Shown: piece after piece, positions 1-5,054 of the stretch
Numbering within the stretch: the first letter of the stretch is position 1
Layout of the letters: every line of letters starts with the position of its first letter
Source of the DNA: Candidatus Aminicenantota bacterium
Lineage (GTDB): Bacteria > Acidobacteriota > Aminicenantia > UBA2199
Length of the DNA stretch: 41,380 nucleotides
Assembly (NCBI GenBank): GCA_011772425.1
Contig: WVZO01000239.1
Coordinates: 1 to 41,380 of the forward strand
Direction of reading: 5' to 3'
Notes under the pieces: generated by a model
What the model was told of the DNA's origin: nothing
Databases searched by the model: none
The model's input: the letters and a program-made list of their open reading frames with translations, nothing else
Position numbers and translations under genes: made by a program

Positions 1-2
1 GG

Positions 3-116
3 AATTGCGTGGGGCTTTTAGGCCAACTTCCTCTGCGCAAAGGCCAACCCGTGGCACCTACCTGGATCAAAATCAAAGACATCTCCAAAGATGTTGAATT
101 ATGGCTGGTGAAATAG
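3..116 (+). CDS. 3' end of an unknown gene (partial, runs off the left edge)
   Basis: One frame is open from the left edge to a TAG at 114-116. Its last 37 residues end in ISKDVELWLVK. The composition (balanced charged and hydrophobic residues, a TWIKIKD strand-like segment) looks like real protein, and the sequence turns into low-complexity DNA immediately after the stop. No family can be assigned from 37 residues, and no start is in the window. It may equally be a chance open frame. Confidence 0.35.
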   Translation, partial: NCVGLLGQLPLRKGQPVAPTWIKIKDISKDVELWLVK

Positions 117-282
117 CCCCAGCACCAGCTTCAAGCCCAAGCACAGAGCAAGGAGTGTAGGGCGTAGAGGGCATGGCTTAGAGCGTAGAGCAAAGAGAAA
201 AGAGCAGGGGGGAGGGAGCAAGGGGCAGGGAGAACCGAGGAAGCGAGGAAAAGAAGAAGGACAGAGAACAGAGGGGTAGAAG

Positions 283-330
283 GTCAGTAAGCCAGTGAGT
301 CAGTGAATCAGTAGGTCAGTGAGACAGTAG
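283..330 (+). repeat. 8-bp tandem repeat (gtcagtga type, six units)
   Basis: Six consecutive 8-mers can be read: gtcagtaa, gccagtga, gtcagtga, atcagtag, gtcagtga, gacagtag. Each differs from the consensus gtcagtga by at most two bases. It is non-coding in context. Confidence 0.75.
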
Positions 331-388
331 GGGTGGCTCTCCGTGGCCGCCCGGATAAAGAAAAAAGAGGACAGTCAAGAACCGATGT

Positions 389-555
389 TGAGGAGTCATG
401 ATGTAAGTCTGAGGAACGATGATGTAATGTTAGCTGAGGAGTGATGATGTAATGCTGAGGAGCCATGATGTAAGTCTGAGGAATGATGATGCAATGCTGA
501 GGAACCATGATGTAAGTCTGAGGAATGATGATGCAATGTTGAGGAGCCATGATGG
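389..555 (+). repeat. 21-bp tandem repeat array (about eight units in alternating pairs)
   Basis: Two related 21-mers alternate. One begins tgaggagccatgatgtaag and the other tgaggaatgatgatgcaat. Units start at 389, 410, 435, 456, 477, 498, 519 and 540, with a 4-bp spacer before 435. The last unit is incomplete. The period is a multiple of three, so the reverse strand reads as a periodic peptide (MAPQHCIIIPQTYI), but the lack of a ribosome binding site and of any non-repetitive part argues against coding. Confidence 0.8.
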
Positions 556-557
556 GC

Positions 558-593
558 CAGTTGGCAAAAGAAGAAGCGAGGAAGTTAGGAAGC
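558..593 (+). repeat. 36-bp dispersed direct repeat, copy 1 (copy 2 at 2084-2119)
   Basis: The 36 bases starting cagttggcaaaagaagaag are identical to those at 2084-2119. They contain one agttggc heptamer followed by a purine-rich tail. The same heptamer is tandemly repeated at 2064-2091 and inside the NRPS gene. Confidence 0.85.
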
Positions 594-653
594 TAGGAAG
601 AGAGGAAGGTCAGAAGATACAATGCCAGAACACCAGTATGTAAAAAAAAGATG

Positions 654-682
654 TTGACAAATGCACATGATTGGCGTATATT
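654..682 (+). promoter_or_regulatory. Sigma70-type promoter for the RHH/RelE-like pair
   Basis: The -35 TTGACA (654-659) and -10 TATATT (677-682) are separated by exactly 17 bp. The expected transcript start near 689 leaves a 5' leader of about 23 nt containing the TGGAGGT ribosome binding site (697-703) of the gene at 712. Confidence 0.8.
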
Positions 683-711
683 ATGAGTATTGATCCTGGA
701 GGTATTTAACG

Positions 712-963
712 ATGCTGAAAAGTAAAATAAATATTACATTAGATCAAGACTTAATCGACTTTGTCAAAAGTTATGCGGAATATCAAAGAACCTCTGTATC
801 TGAAATTTTTTCCCAATTTCTTCTCAACCTGAAACGCACTAAAGAGAATGATCCTACTGAAATCATAATGGCAGATCCCGATTTCCGGGAAAGCCTATTA
901 CAAACGATTTCGAGAATCAGATCAGGTAAGGTAAAATGGCATACCTATGAAGAGGTCTTTTAA
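712..963 (+). CDS. Ribbon-helix-helix-like antitoxin (DUF6364-type)
   Basis: This 83-aa protein is probably the DNA-binding antitoxin of a type II toxin-antitoxin pair. The N-terminus KINITLDQDLIDFVKSYAE is a beta strand followed by a helix, as in ribbon-helix-helix proteins, followed by RTSVSEIFSQFLLNL as the second helix. The C-terminal part (about residues 45-83) would wrap and neutralise the toxin. The stop codon shares a base with the start of the next gene (TAATG), so the two are translationally coupled. A TGGAGGT site lies 8 nt upstream of the ATG and a strong promoter precedes it. Such antitoxins normally repress their own promoter; no operator was identified. The family assignment is from sequence pattern only. 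Confidence 0.75.
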   Translation: MLKSKINITLDQDLIDFVKSYAEYQRTSVSEIFSQFLLNLKRTKENDPTEIIMADPDFRESLLQTISRIRSGKVKWHTYEEVF

Positions 964-1277
964 TGGAAGTTCTTTTTAGTGATGCCTTTAAAAAGTCACT
1001 GGGCAAATACAGTTCTATAAAGAAAATTATCAAGAAGAAAGTCGATATGATTATAGAACATCCAATTACGTTGGGGGAACCGTTAAAAGGAAACCTGAGA
1101 GGCTATTACAGCTGCCCGGTTAAGAGAAACTTTCTTATCATTTTTTTATATTGTAAAGTATGTCGAAAAAAAGGCGATGACGAAATCGTACTTTGTAAAG
1201 ATTGCGAGAGCTGTACGGACGATACCATAAAGTTCGTAGATATTGGACCTCACGATCAAGCCTATGGAAAGAAGTAA
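963..1277 (+). CDS. RelE/ParE (YafQ-like) toxin with a cysteine-rich insert
   Basis: This 104-aa protein is likely the toxin partner of the upstream RHH-like antitoxin. The first 60 residues have the RelE/ParE layout: the start VLFSDAFKKSLGKYS, a lysine-rich helix, then a strand ending in the segment RGYYSCPVKRNFLIIFLY, equivalent to the usual 'R-x-x-R-I-I-Y' core. Between core strands sits an insert with CKVC, then CKDCESC, which could hold a zinc ion. The C-terminal VDIGPHDQAYGKK matches the 'D-x-G-x-H-D-x-x-Y' end common in this branch, where the His/Tyr end is expected to contribute to RNase activity. The gene starts at the last base of the preceding stop. No separate ribosome binding site is needed. 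Toxicity is inferred from the pairing, not shown. Confidence 0.75.
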   Translation: MEVLFSDAFKKSLGKYSSIKKIIKKKVDMIIEHPITLGEPLKGNLRGYYSCPVKRNFLIIFLYCKVCRKKGDDEIVLCKDCESCTDDTIKFVDIGPHDQAYGKK

Positions 1278-1393
1278 ATAAAAAAAATCCACATCATCAA
1301 AGAAAAACTTTGTTTGTAAACAAGGAAACACGCAAAAAAAAAACGTTGTGCCTCTTTGTGTAACTTCGTGGCTAATAAAAAAGGAGGTAAACA

Positions 1394-1489
1394 ATGCCAA
1401 TGAACATCTGGACAAAGAAATTTATGTTACGACCGGTGACACACTGTAGAAGTGGATGCCCAGGAGAAGTACTAAGTGATGAATGGTGA
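1394..1489 (+). CDS. Possible 31-aa ORF or gene remnant with a strong RBS
   Basis: An ATG at 1394 is preceded by AAGGAGGT at 1381-1388, a textbook ribosome binding site with 5-nt spacing. The reading frame gives 31 residues starting MPMNIWTKKFMLRPV and ends inside a tgatgaatgatgaatg repeat. The strong RBS and the abrupt run into repeat DNA suggest the 5' end of a gene that was cut off by repeat insertion. No promoter of comparable quality is visible. It could equally be non-functional. Confidence 0.3.
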   Translation: MPMNIWTKKFMLRPVTHCRSGCPGEVLSDEW

Positions 1490-1536
1490 ATGATGAATGA
1501 TGAAGACAGGATATTTAACTCTTCCTGTTTTCTTTT

Positions 1537-1716
1537 TCATATGAAATCCACATCTTTGGATACAATTACGTAACCATTTTCATGGGCAAATTCCCATAAA
1601 GTTCTGTCATTTGCCTTATCAAGGTTTACCCACTGTACATGAATGGAATTGGGAAAAAGGTCTGATAAAGAACGAATAAGCTTTGGAGACAGATTTTGAT
1701 CAAATAGCAGCTTCAA
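1537..1716 (-). pseudogene. Truncated DUF5615 (PIN-like) toxin
   Basis: Reading from a TTG at 1716, the minus strand encodes 59 residues beginning LKLLFDQNLSPKLIRSLSD and ending VIVSKDVDFI before a TGA. This is the N-terminal half of a DUF5615 PIN-like nuclease: the first Asp (FDQNLS) and the SKDxDF motif with the second acidic cluster are kept, but the C-terminal half is missing (family members, including the copy at 2579-2956, are about 110-125 aa). The TTG overlaps the TGA of the DUF433 gene, the usual operon arrangement. The DNA beyond the stop does not resume the family sequence in any frame I read, so the end was probably lost. The antitoxin gene upstream is intact. A leftover short product cannot be excluded. 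Confidence 0.65.
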
Positions 1717-1940
1717 GCTTCCATCACCATTTGTATTTTCTCCCTGTCCGCCGCATATTGAAGACAGGCCTTAATATCATCAGCAGTTAAATACGGAAAA
1801 TCGTCAAGTATTTCCTCTTGTGTCATTCCCGAAGCCAGGTAATCCAGCACATCATAAACTGTAATCCTCATATGCCTTATACAGGGTTTTCCTCCACGCT
1901 TATCCGGCTCAATTGTTATAATATTTCTATAATTTAGCAT
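1713..1940 (-). CDS. DUF433 antitoxin
   Basis: This 75-aa protein belongs to the DUF433 family, small winged-helix-like proteins that act as antitoxins to DUF5615 PIN-like toxins. Typical family features are the N-terminal strand ending in GGKPCIRHMRITVYDVLDYLASG (about 15-38), then the helix MTQEEILDDFPYLTADDIKACLQYAA (about 39-64). The stop overlaps the start of the truncated toxin gene (TTGA). The promoter on the minus strand ends six bases before the ATG and no ribosome binding site is visible, so the mRNA is probably leaderless. With its toxin truncated this unit may now be a solitary antitoxin or repressor. Confidence 0.85.
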   Translation of the reverse strand: MLNYRNIITIEPDKRGGKPCIRHMRITVYDVLDYLASGMTQEEILDDFPYLTADDIKACLQYAADREKIQMVMEA

Positions 1941-1946
1941 GCATTA

Positions 1947-1975
1947 ATTATAGCATCAGGAATAAAAAATATCAA
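1947..1975 (-). promoter_or_regulatory. Promoter of the DUF433 gene, positioned for a leaderless mRNA
   Basis: On the minus strand TTGATA (1975-1970) and TATAAT (1952-1947) are 17 bp apart. Only six bases (1946-1941) separate the -10 from the ATG at 1940, so the transcript should start at or next to the A of the ATG. Confidence 0.65.
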
Positions 1976-2063
1976 TCTCCTGGTTTCTTCTTGATTTCTC
2001 ATTTAAAGGGGGCGTAGGGCGTAGGGCATAGGGCAGAGAGCAGGGCGCAGGGAGGAGGGGGCC

Positions 2064-2091
2064 AGTAGGCAGTAGGCAGTAGGCAGTTGGC
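2064..2091 (+). repeat. Heptamer tandem repeat (agtaggc x3 + agttggc)
   Basis: Four consecutive 7-mers are present: agtaggc three times and then agttggc. The agttggc word is the unit that appears four times in frame in each adenylation domain of the NRPS (6914-6941 and 10301-10328). Confidence 0.85.
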
Positions 2092-2119
2092 AAAAGAAGA
2101 AGCGAGGAAGTTAGGAAGC
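2084..2119 (+). repeat. 36-bp dispersed direct repeat, copy 2 (copy 1 at 558-593)
   Basis: Identical over 36 bases to 558-593, starting cagttggcaaaagaagaag. It overlaps the last heptamer of the 2064-2091 array. Confidence 0.85.
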
Positions 2120-2223
2120 GAGGAAGTGAGGAAGCGGAGAAATGAAGAAGTTGAGAGGTTGAGAGGTTAAGAGGTTAAGAGGATGAGAAAAAAAGAACAG
2201 GTGACAGTCGAGAATGTCTTTTT

Positions 2224-2358
2224 CCATTTTTCCACCGCTCAGGCACGCCATTTCCACCACTCCGGCATACCATTTCCACCGCTCAGGCACACCATTTCCA
2301 CCGCCCGGGAATATGTTTCCACCACTTCGGGACACCATTTCCACCGCTGAACAATACG
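2224..2358 (+). repeat. 22-bp tandem repeat array (about six units)
   Basis: Units resembling ccatttccaccgctcaggca follow one another from 2224, 2248, 2270, 2292, about 2316 and 2335. The differences are mostly in the last eight bases (actccggcata, gctcaggcaca, gcccgggaatatg). There are no spacers between units, so this is not a CRISPR. Confidence 0.8.
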
Positions 2359-2578
2359 TTCCTACTGCGGGAGAAGGCAGGAATTTGTGGTTTGTGATTT
2401 GTAATTTCAATGTTTCGCCATATATCTTCTACTTTCTTCGTGTTCTTCGTGGCTTCGTGGTGAAAAACAGCTTAACTCTTACCATCTAAACCATGGTGGG
2501 AAATTAGGAAATTAGGGGACAATCAACAATGCTGTAAACAATGCCATTGAGGAATGAATGTTGAATGACTAAAGGAGG

Positions 2579-2956
2579 TTATTGCATAATGGGCAAAGCT
2601 CTGATTCTTATACGGTTATCCTCTATTATAACGATACTTCCATTTCTAAGGCTGACTTCGATCTGTTCCAGATTAGAAATGAGGAGAGCTACTTGCTCTG
2701 TCGGTCTGCGATTCCTTGTTCTTCGAAAAATGATAACCGATGGAAATTGCTCATTTCTTAAGGCAATAATTGTACCGAAATCTGTGTCTGCTGAAACAAT
2801 AATTCTTTCTTCCTTTTGGGCAAAATCAAATATCTCTTCATCAGTACATGTTTGCATATCCATATCTCTTACGTGAATGGCATCATGCCCATGATTTTGC
2901 AACTGTTTTGAGAAAATAGGAGAAAGGGCGTTGTCGATGAGAAATTTCAATTTCAT
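2579..2956 (-). CDS. DUF5615 PIN-like toxin, full length
   Basis: This 125-aa protein is a DUF5615 family PIN-like nuclease, the toxin partner of the DUF433 protein just upstream. It begins MKLKFLIDNALSPIFSKQL with the first conserved Asp (D8) and carries VRDMDMQTCTDEEIFDFAQ and IVSADTDFGTI, the acidic residues expected to bind metal in the PIN fold. The C-terminal half (PSVIIFRRT...) is present, unlike in the copy at 1537-1716, and the length is normal. It starts 4 bp after the DUF433 stop. RNase toxicity is a family-level inference. Confidence 0.85.
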   Translation of the reverse strand: MKLKFLIDNALSPIFSKQLQNHGHDAIHVRDMDMQTCTDEEIFDFAQKEERIIVSADTDFGTIIALRNEQFPSVIIFRRTRNRRPTEQVALLISNLEQIEVSLRNGSIVIIEDNRIRIRALPIMQ

Positions 2957-2960
2957 TAAC

Positions 2961-3191
2961 TTATGCAGGAATGGTGAGAGGAATTTGTCTCTCTTTTACT
3001 GCCCCGGCTGCAAAATACAATGCCTCTTTGATATCTTCTTTTTCAATATCCGGGTATGCCTCAAGAATCTCGTCCACGCTCATTCCATCGGCAACCATGG
3101 CAACCACAGTGGCTACCGGGATTCTCAAGTGCCGAATGCAAGCAACACCATCCATCTGGTTTTTGTCTATCGTAATTCTCGTGAATCTCAT
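2961..3191 (-). CDS. DUF433 antitoxin (second copy)
   Basis: This 76-aa DUF433 protein starts MRFTRITIDKNQMDGVACI. It has the family core ACIRHLRIPVATVVAMVADGM followed by SVDEILEAYPDIEKEDIKEAL. I chose the ATG at 3191 rather than the upstream in-frame ATG at 3245, because AGGAGA lies 6-7 nt before it and the promoter (3213-3241) lies between the two, so the longer form could not be made from that promoter. It is followed 4 bp later by its DUF5615 toxin. It shares the motif order of the DUF433 protein at 1713-1940 but clearly differs in sequence, so the two loci are separate acquisitions or old duplicates rather than a recent copy. Confidence 0.85.
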   Translation of the reverse strand: MRFTRITIDKNQMDGVACIRHLRIPVATVVAMVADGMSVDEILEAYPDIEKEDIKEALYFAAGAVKERQIPLTIPA

Positions 3192-3212
3192 TTCATTCTC
3201 CTGGTGCCTTTT

Positions 3213-3241
3213 AATATAGAATAAAATGCAGCGTTTGTCAA
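3213..3241 (-). promoter_or_regulatory. Sigma70-type promoter of the second DUF433/DUF5615 pair
   Basis: Minus strand TTGACA (3241-3236), 17-bp spacer, TATATT (3218-3213). The transcript would start near 3206 and include the AGGAGA ribosome binding site of the gene starting at 3191. Confidence 0.8.
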
Positions 3242-3324
3242 ACAAATTTATCTTAAAAAACAGAGACCGCCCGAAATATTTGTGATTTGTAATTTGTAAT
3301 TTTTCCCATAGGAGGTTGTGAATA

Positions 3325-3525
3325 ATGATTAAAGAAGAACAAAAGCTTTCGGAAAAAATCCTGGATTATCTTCACAAACATCCAGAGGCCGGAGATACAC
3401 TGGAAGGTATAACTAGCTGGTGGCTGGATATGAATACAAACGAACACTCCATTGAAAAAGTAAACAATGCCCTGGAAATTCTCGTTAAAAAAGGCCAATT
3501 CCGGGGACGGTGCCTAATAATATAA
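3325..3525 (+). CDS. Small winged-helix-like protein with a replaced C-terminus
   Basis: This 66-aa protein starts MIKEEQKLSEKILDYLHKHP after a clear AGGAGGT site. The pattern (ILDYLHKHPEAGDTLEGITSWWL, then IEKVNNALEILVKKGQF) resembles small winged-helix proteins found beside toxin-antitoxin and other accessory genes, where 'ALxxLVxxGLI' is the recognition helix and the start of the wing. After VKKGQF the sequence becomes GRCLII and stops. These last codons lie within the left end of the inverted-repeat element at 3506-3689, so the native end was probably displaced by the element. Function unknown. Confidence 0.6.
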   Translation: MIKEEQKLSEKILDYLHKHPEAGDTLEGITSWWLDMNTNEHSIEKVNNALEILVKKGQFRGRCLII

Positions 3526-3689
3526 CTTTTTTGAGATTCCTGACCGGCTTAGGCGCTTATAGTGAAGTAATAGACAACATGTTTTGCATATTGCGTGTTC
3601 CTCCGCAAGTGGCTTTTGTTTTAAGTACACCCTTGAAACATACGTCGTTTCAGTTAGTTTGAAAAAAAATTATAAAATTAGGCACCGTC
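3506..3689. mobile_element. MITE-like element bounded by 20-bp inverted repeats
   Basis: The left end (3506-3525, gacggtgcctaataatataa) and the right end (3670-3689) are inverted copies matching at 18 of 20 bases. They enclose 144 bp with no gene. The arms extend a few more bases with mismatches (ggggacgg versus ggtgacgg). Size, terminal inverted repeats and lack of coding capacity fit a miniature inverted-repeat element or a long REP-like hairpin. The interior holds copy A of an ~88-bp repeat family (3549-3636). No target-site duplication was found by eye. Confidence 0.6.
3549..3636 (+). repeat. Interspersed ~88-bp repeat, copy A (copy B inverted at 41078-41166)
   Basis: The stretch beginning ttaggcgcttatagtgaag aligns with the reverse complement of 41078-41166, which begins ttaggcacttacagtgcag. 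The match runs almost without gaps (core shared words caacatgtttt, catattgc and tggcttttgttt), with identity at roughly three quarters or more of positions. It is non-coding at both sites. Confidence 0.7.
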
Positions 3690-3918
3690 ACCGCCATTCG
3701 CCATCATATACTTATATTGATTTTTTGGGGGATATGTATAATCCAATGCCGCAAACTCGAAGGAAAAAATGTTTTGTTTGTATGGAAGTATAATCTCTTT
3801 TGTTTGGTTAATATGTTTTCGCAGCGGCAAGTGGTCACTAATGCCCACGGATTGGTTGATCAGTCTAAAACCGGTAATAACAATAGGGGGAACATGCCGG
3901 TTTTCCTCTATATAAGAC
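3690..3918. other. Gene-free stretch upstream of the permease gene
   Basis: It is AT-rich with stop codons in all frames; short open frames here lack ribosome binding sites. No repeat or hairpin stands out. The only regulatory signal seen is the promoter at 3919-3947. Confidence 0.5.
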
Positions 3919-3947
3919 TTGCCAAAGGATAAATTATAAGGTATATT
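3919..3947 (+). promoter_or_regulatory. Likely promoter of the EamA permease gene
   Basis: TTGCCA (3919-3924), 17-bp spacer, TATATT (3942-3947). The transcript would start near 3954, about 12 nt before the first ATG of the permease. No Shine-Dalgarno sequence is visible in that short leader. Confidence 0.6.
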
Positions 3948-3965
3948 GAGACCTCGATTAAAACG

Positions 3966-4880
3966 ATGAAAAAAATGAACATATACCACTCCGATGATTC
4001 CACAAAACCACCGGGTACATTCATTCTCATTTCCGCTCTGTTGATTCACCACCTCCTTGGAGCCCTGACATTTCCCATTGCCAAATACGGATTGGCAATT
4101 ATCGAACCCTTCACTTTTGCCTTCTATCGCTATGGTTTATCATCCATTGTCTTGCTGGGAATCGTCCGCTTCAGGAAAGCCAACAAACCTCCTATCGAAA
4201 AAAAAGATTACTTAAAAATAGTTGGCCTTGGCTGCCTGATTATACCCTTCAACCAGACGGCTTACCTTTTTGGTCAGAGTCTGACCGGTGCGGGTCACGG
4301 TGCCCTGTTGTTTGCCACTGTTCCCATATGGCTATTTCTTGGCGCCCTGATTTATTTAAAAGAAAAATTTATTCTAAGACGCGCTGTCGGTGTAGCGTTG
4401 GGACTCGCTGGCGTGGCAGTGATTATAACCACCGGCGCTGTGGAATTGGGAACCCAATACCTGGTAGGCGATTTGATTATATTAATTGCCGTGTTCGCTT
4501 GGGTCACTTACACGATTCTTGGACGACCATTGGTGTTTAAATACGGGGCGTTTCGGGTTACGGCTTATACCCTGGCATCCGGTTCGGCTTTATATTTTCC
4601 CTTTGGCCTCTACAGGGCGCTCATTTTCGATTATACCGCCGCTGCGTTCGGTGCCTGGCTCACCGTTATTTACGTTGCATTGGGGGTATCGGTGACCGCT
4701 TATGTACTCTGGTACTGGGTAATTAAGTATCTTGAAGCCACAAGAGTTGCTGTTTTTCACAACCTTCAACCGGTCATTGCTTCCGTGATCGCTTTCATCT
4801 TCCTTGGTGAACCCATTGGCTGGGCATTTATCATCGGTGGAGCAGTCGTACTCACCGGCGTCATCATCACCGAAATATAA
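3966..4880 (+). CDS. EamA/DMT-superfamily inner-membrane permease
   Basis: This 304-aa membrane protein shows the 10-helix, two-repeat layout of drug/metabolite transporters (EamA). The first repeat spans about residues 18-155 and ends in VPIWLFLGALIYLKEKFILRRAVGV; the second spans about 165-304 and ends NLQPVIASVIAFIFLGEPIGW. The 'P-x-x-x-x-L...E' helix ends before each fourth helix are typical. Family members move small metabolites, often amino acids, outward. It is the gene before the NRPS and could export a precursor or product, but a terminator-like hairpin and a separate promoter lie between them, so the link is positional only. Start: ATG 3966 (MKKMNIYHS) or the in-frame ATG 3975; neither has a clear ribosome binding site. 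Confidence 0.85.
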   Translation: MKKMNIYHSDDSTKPPGTFILISALLIHHLLGALTFPIAKYGLAIIEPFTFAFYRYGLSSIVLLGIVRFRKANKPPIEKKDYLKIVGLGCLIIPFNQTAYLFGQSLTGAGHGALLFATVPIWLFLGALIYLKEKFILRRAVGVALGLAGVAVIITTGAVELGTQYLVGDLIILIAVFAWVTYTILGRPLVFKYGAFRVTAYTLASGSALYFPFGLYRALIFDYTAAAFGAWLTVIYVALGVSVTAYVLWYWVIKYLEATRVAVFHNLQPVIASVIAFIFLGEPIGWAFIIGGAVVLTGVIITEI

Positions 4881-4957
4881 AATTTTTGCCATTTTTGCCT
4901 TCGGCGACCAGGGGGCTTTTTATAAAAACCGCCCCCTGGACCCCCGCAAAAATTTTT
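4879..4957. terminator. Nested palindrome, probable terminator or repeated hairpin element
   Basis: The inner hairpin 4908-4939 has a perfect 9-bp stem, CCAGGGGGC/GCCCCCTGG, around a tttttataaaaacc loop. The outer arms AAAATTTTTGC (4879-4889) and GCAAAAATTTT (4946-4956) also pair. It begins on the stop codon of the permease gene, and the A/T-rich outer arms give a T-run on either strand. It would end transcription before the NRPS gene. The symmetrical design suggests a dispersed palindromic element used as a bidirectional terminator. Confidence 0.65.
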
Positions 4958-5002
4958 GTTTAATTTTGATTTTTGATGGTAAATTTAGGAAAGGATGAGG
5001 AC

Positions 5003-5031
5003 TTGTGAGAAAAATATATTTGCGATAAAAT
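5003..5031 (+). promoter_or_regulatory. Candidate promoter of the NRPS gene
   Basis: TTGTGA (5003-5008), 17-bp spacer, TAAAAT (5026-5031). It is placed correctly, 24 bp before the NRPS ATG, and the -10 fits better than the -35. The leader contains aggggtaa but no well-spaced Shine-Dalgarno. Confidence 0.45.
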
Positions 5032-5054
5032 AGGGGTAAATAAGTAAATTAAAT

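Larger units (their letters stand above)
117..653. other. Gene-free, purine-rich low-complexity region
   Basis: No credible gene is present. The stretch is made of short tandem repeats: runs of gggcgtag/gagcaaag type words, six 8-bp units at 283-330, a 21-bp tandem array at 389-555, and purine-rich gaagcgag-type words near 570-610. Short frames open across it on both strands are products of the repeats, because their translations are themselves periodic. Confidence 0.7.
1976..2578. other. Gene-free repeat region between the two DUF433 units
   Basis: No gene is supported. The region is a string of short tandem repeats: gggcgta/gggcata words near 2010-2050, the agtaggc/agttggc heptamers at 2064-2091, gaagttag/gaagcgag 8-mers near 2100-2140, ttgagagg/ttaagagg 8-mers near 2150-2185, and a 22-bp array at 2224-2358. 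The frames open on both strands between about 2111 and 2489 translate to periodic peptides and are repeat products. Confidence 0.7.

Noticed and set aside
308-643. Open frames on both strands across the 21-bp array (80 and 63 codons)
   Set aside because: The translations are perfect echoes of the 21-bp repeat, and there is no ribosome binding site or non-repetitive domain.
2224-2358. Possible CRISPR array (22-bp repeats)
   Set aside because: Units abut without unique spacers, and no cas gene is present in the window.
2111-2489. Open frames of 99 and 91 codons on opposite strands
   Set aside because: They follow the 22-bp array and purine-rich repeats; the composition is periodic and no start signal is present.
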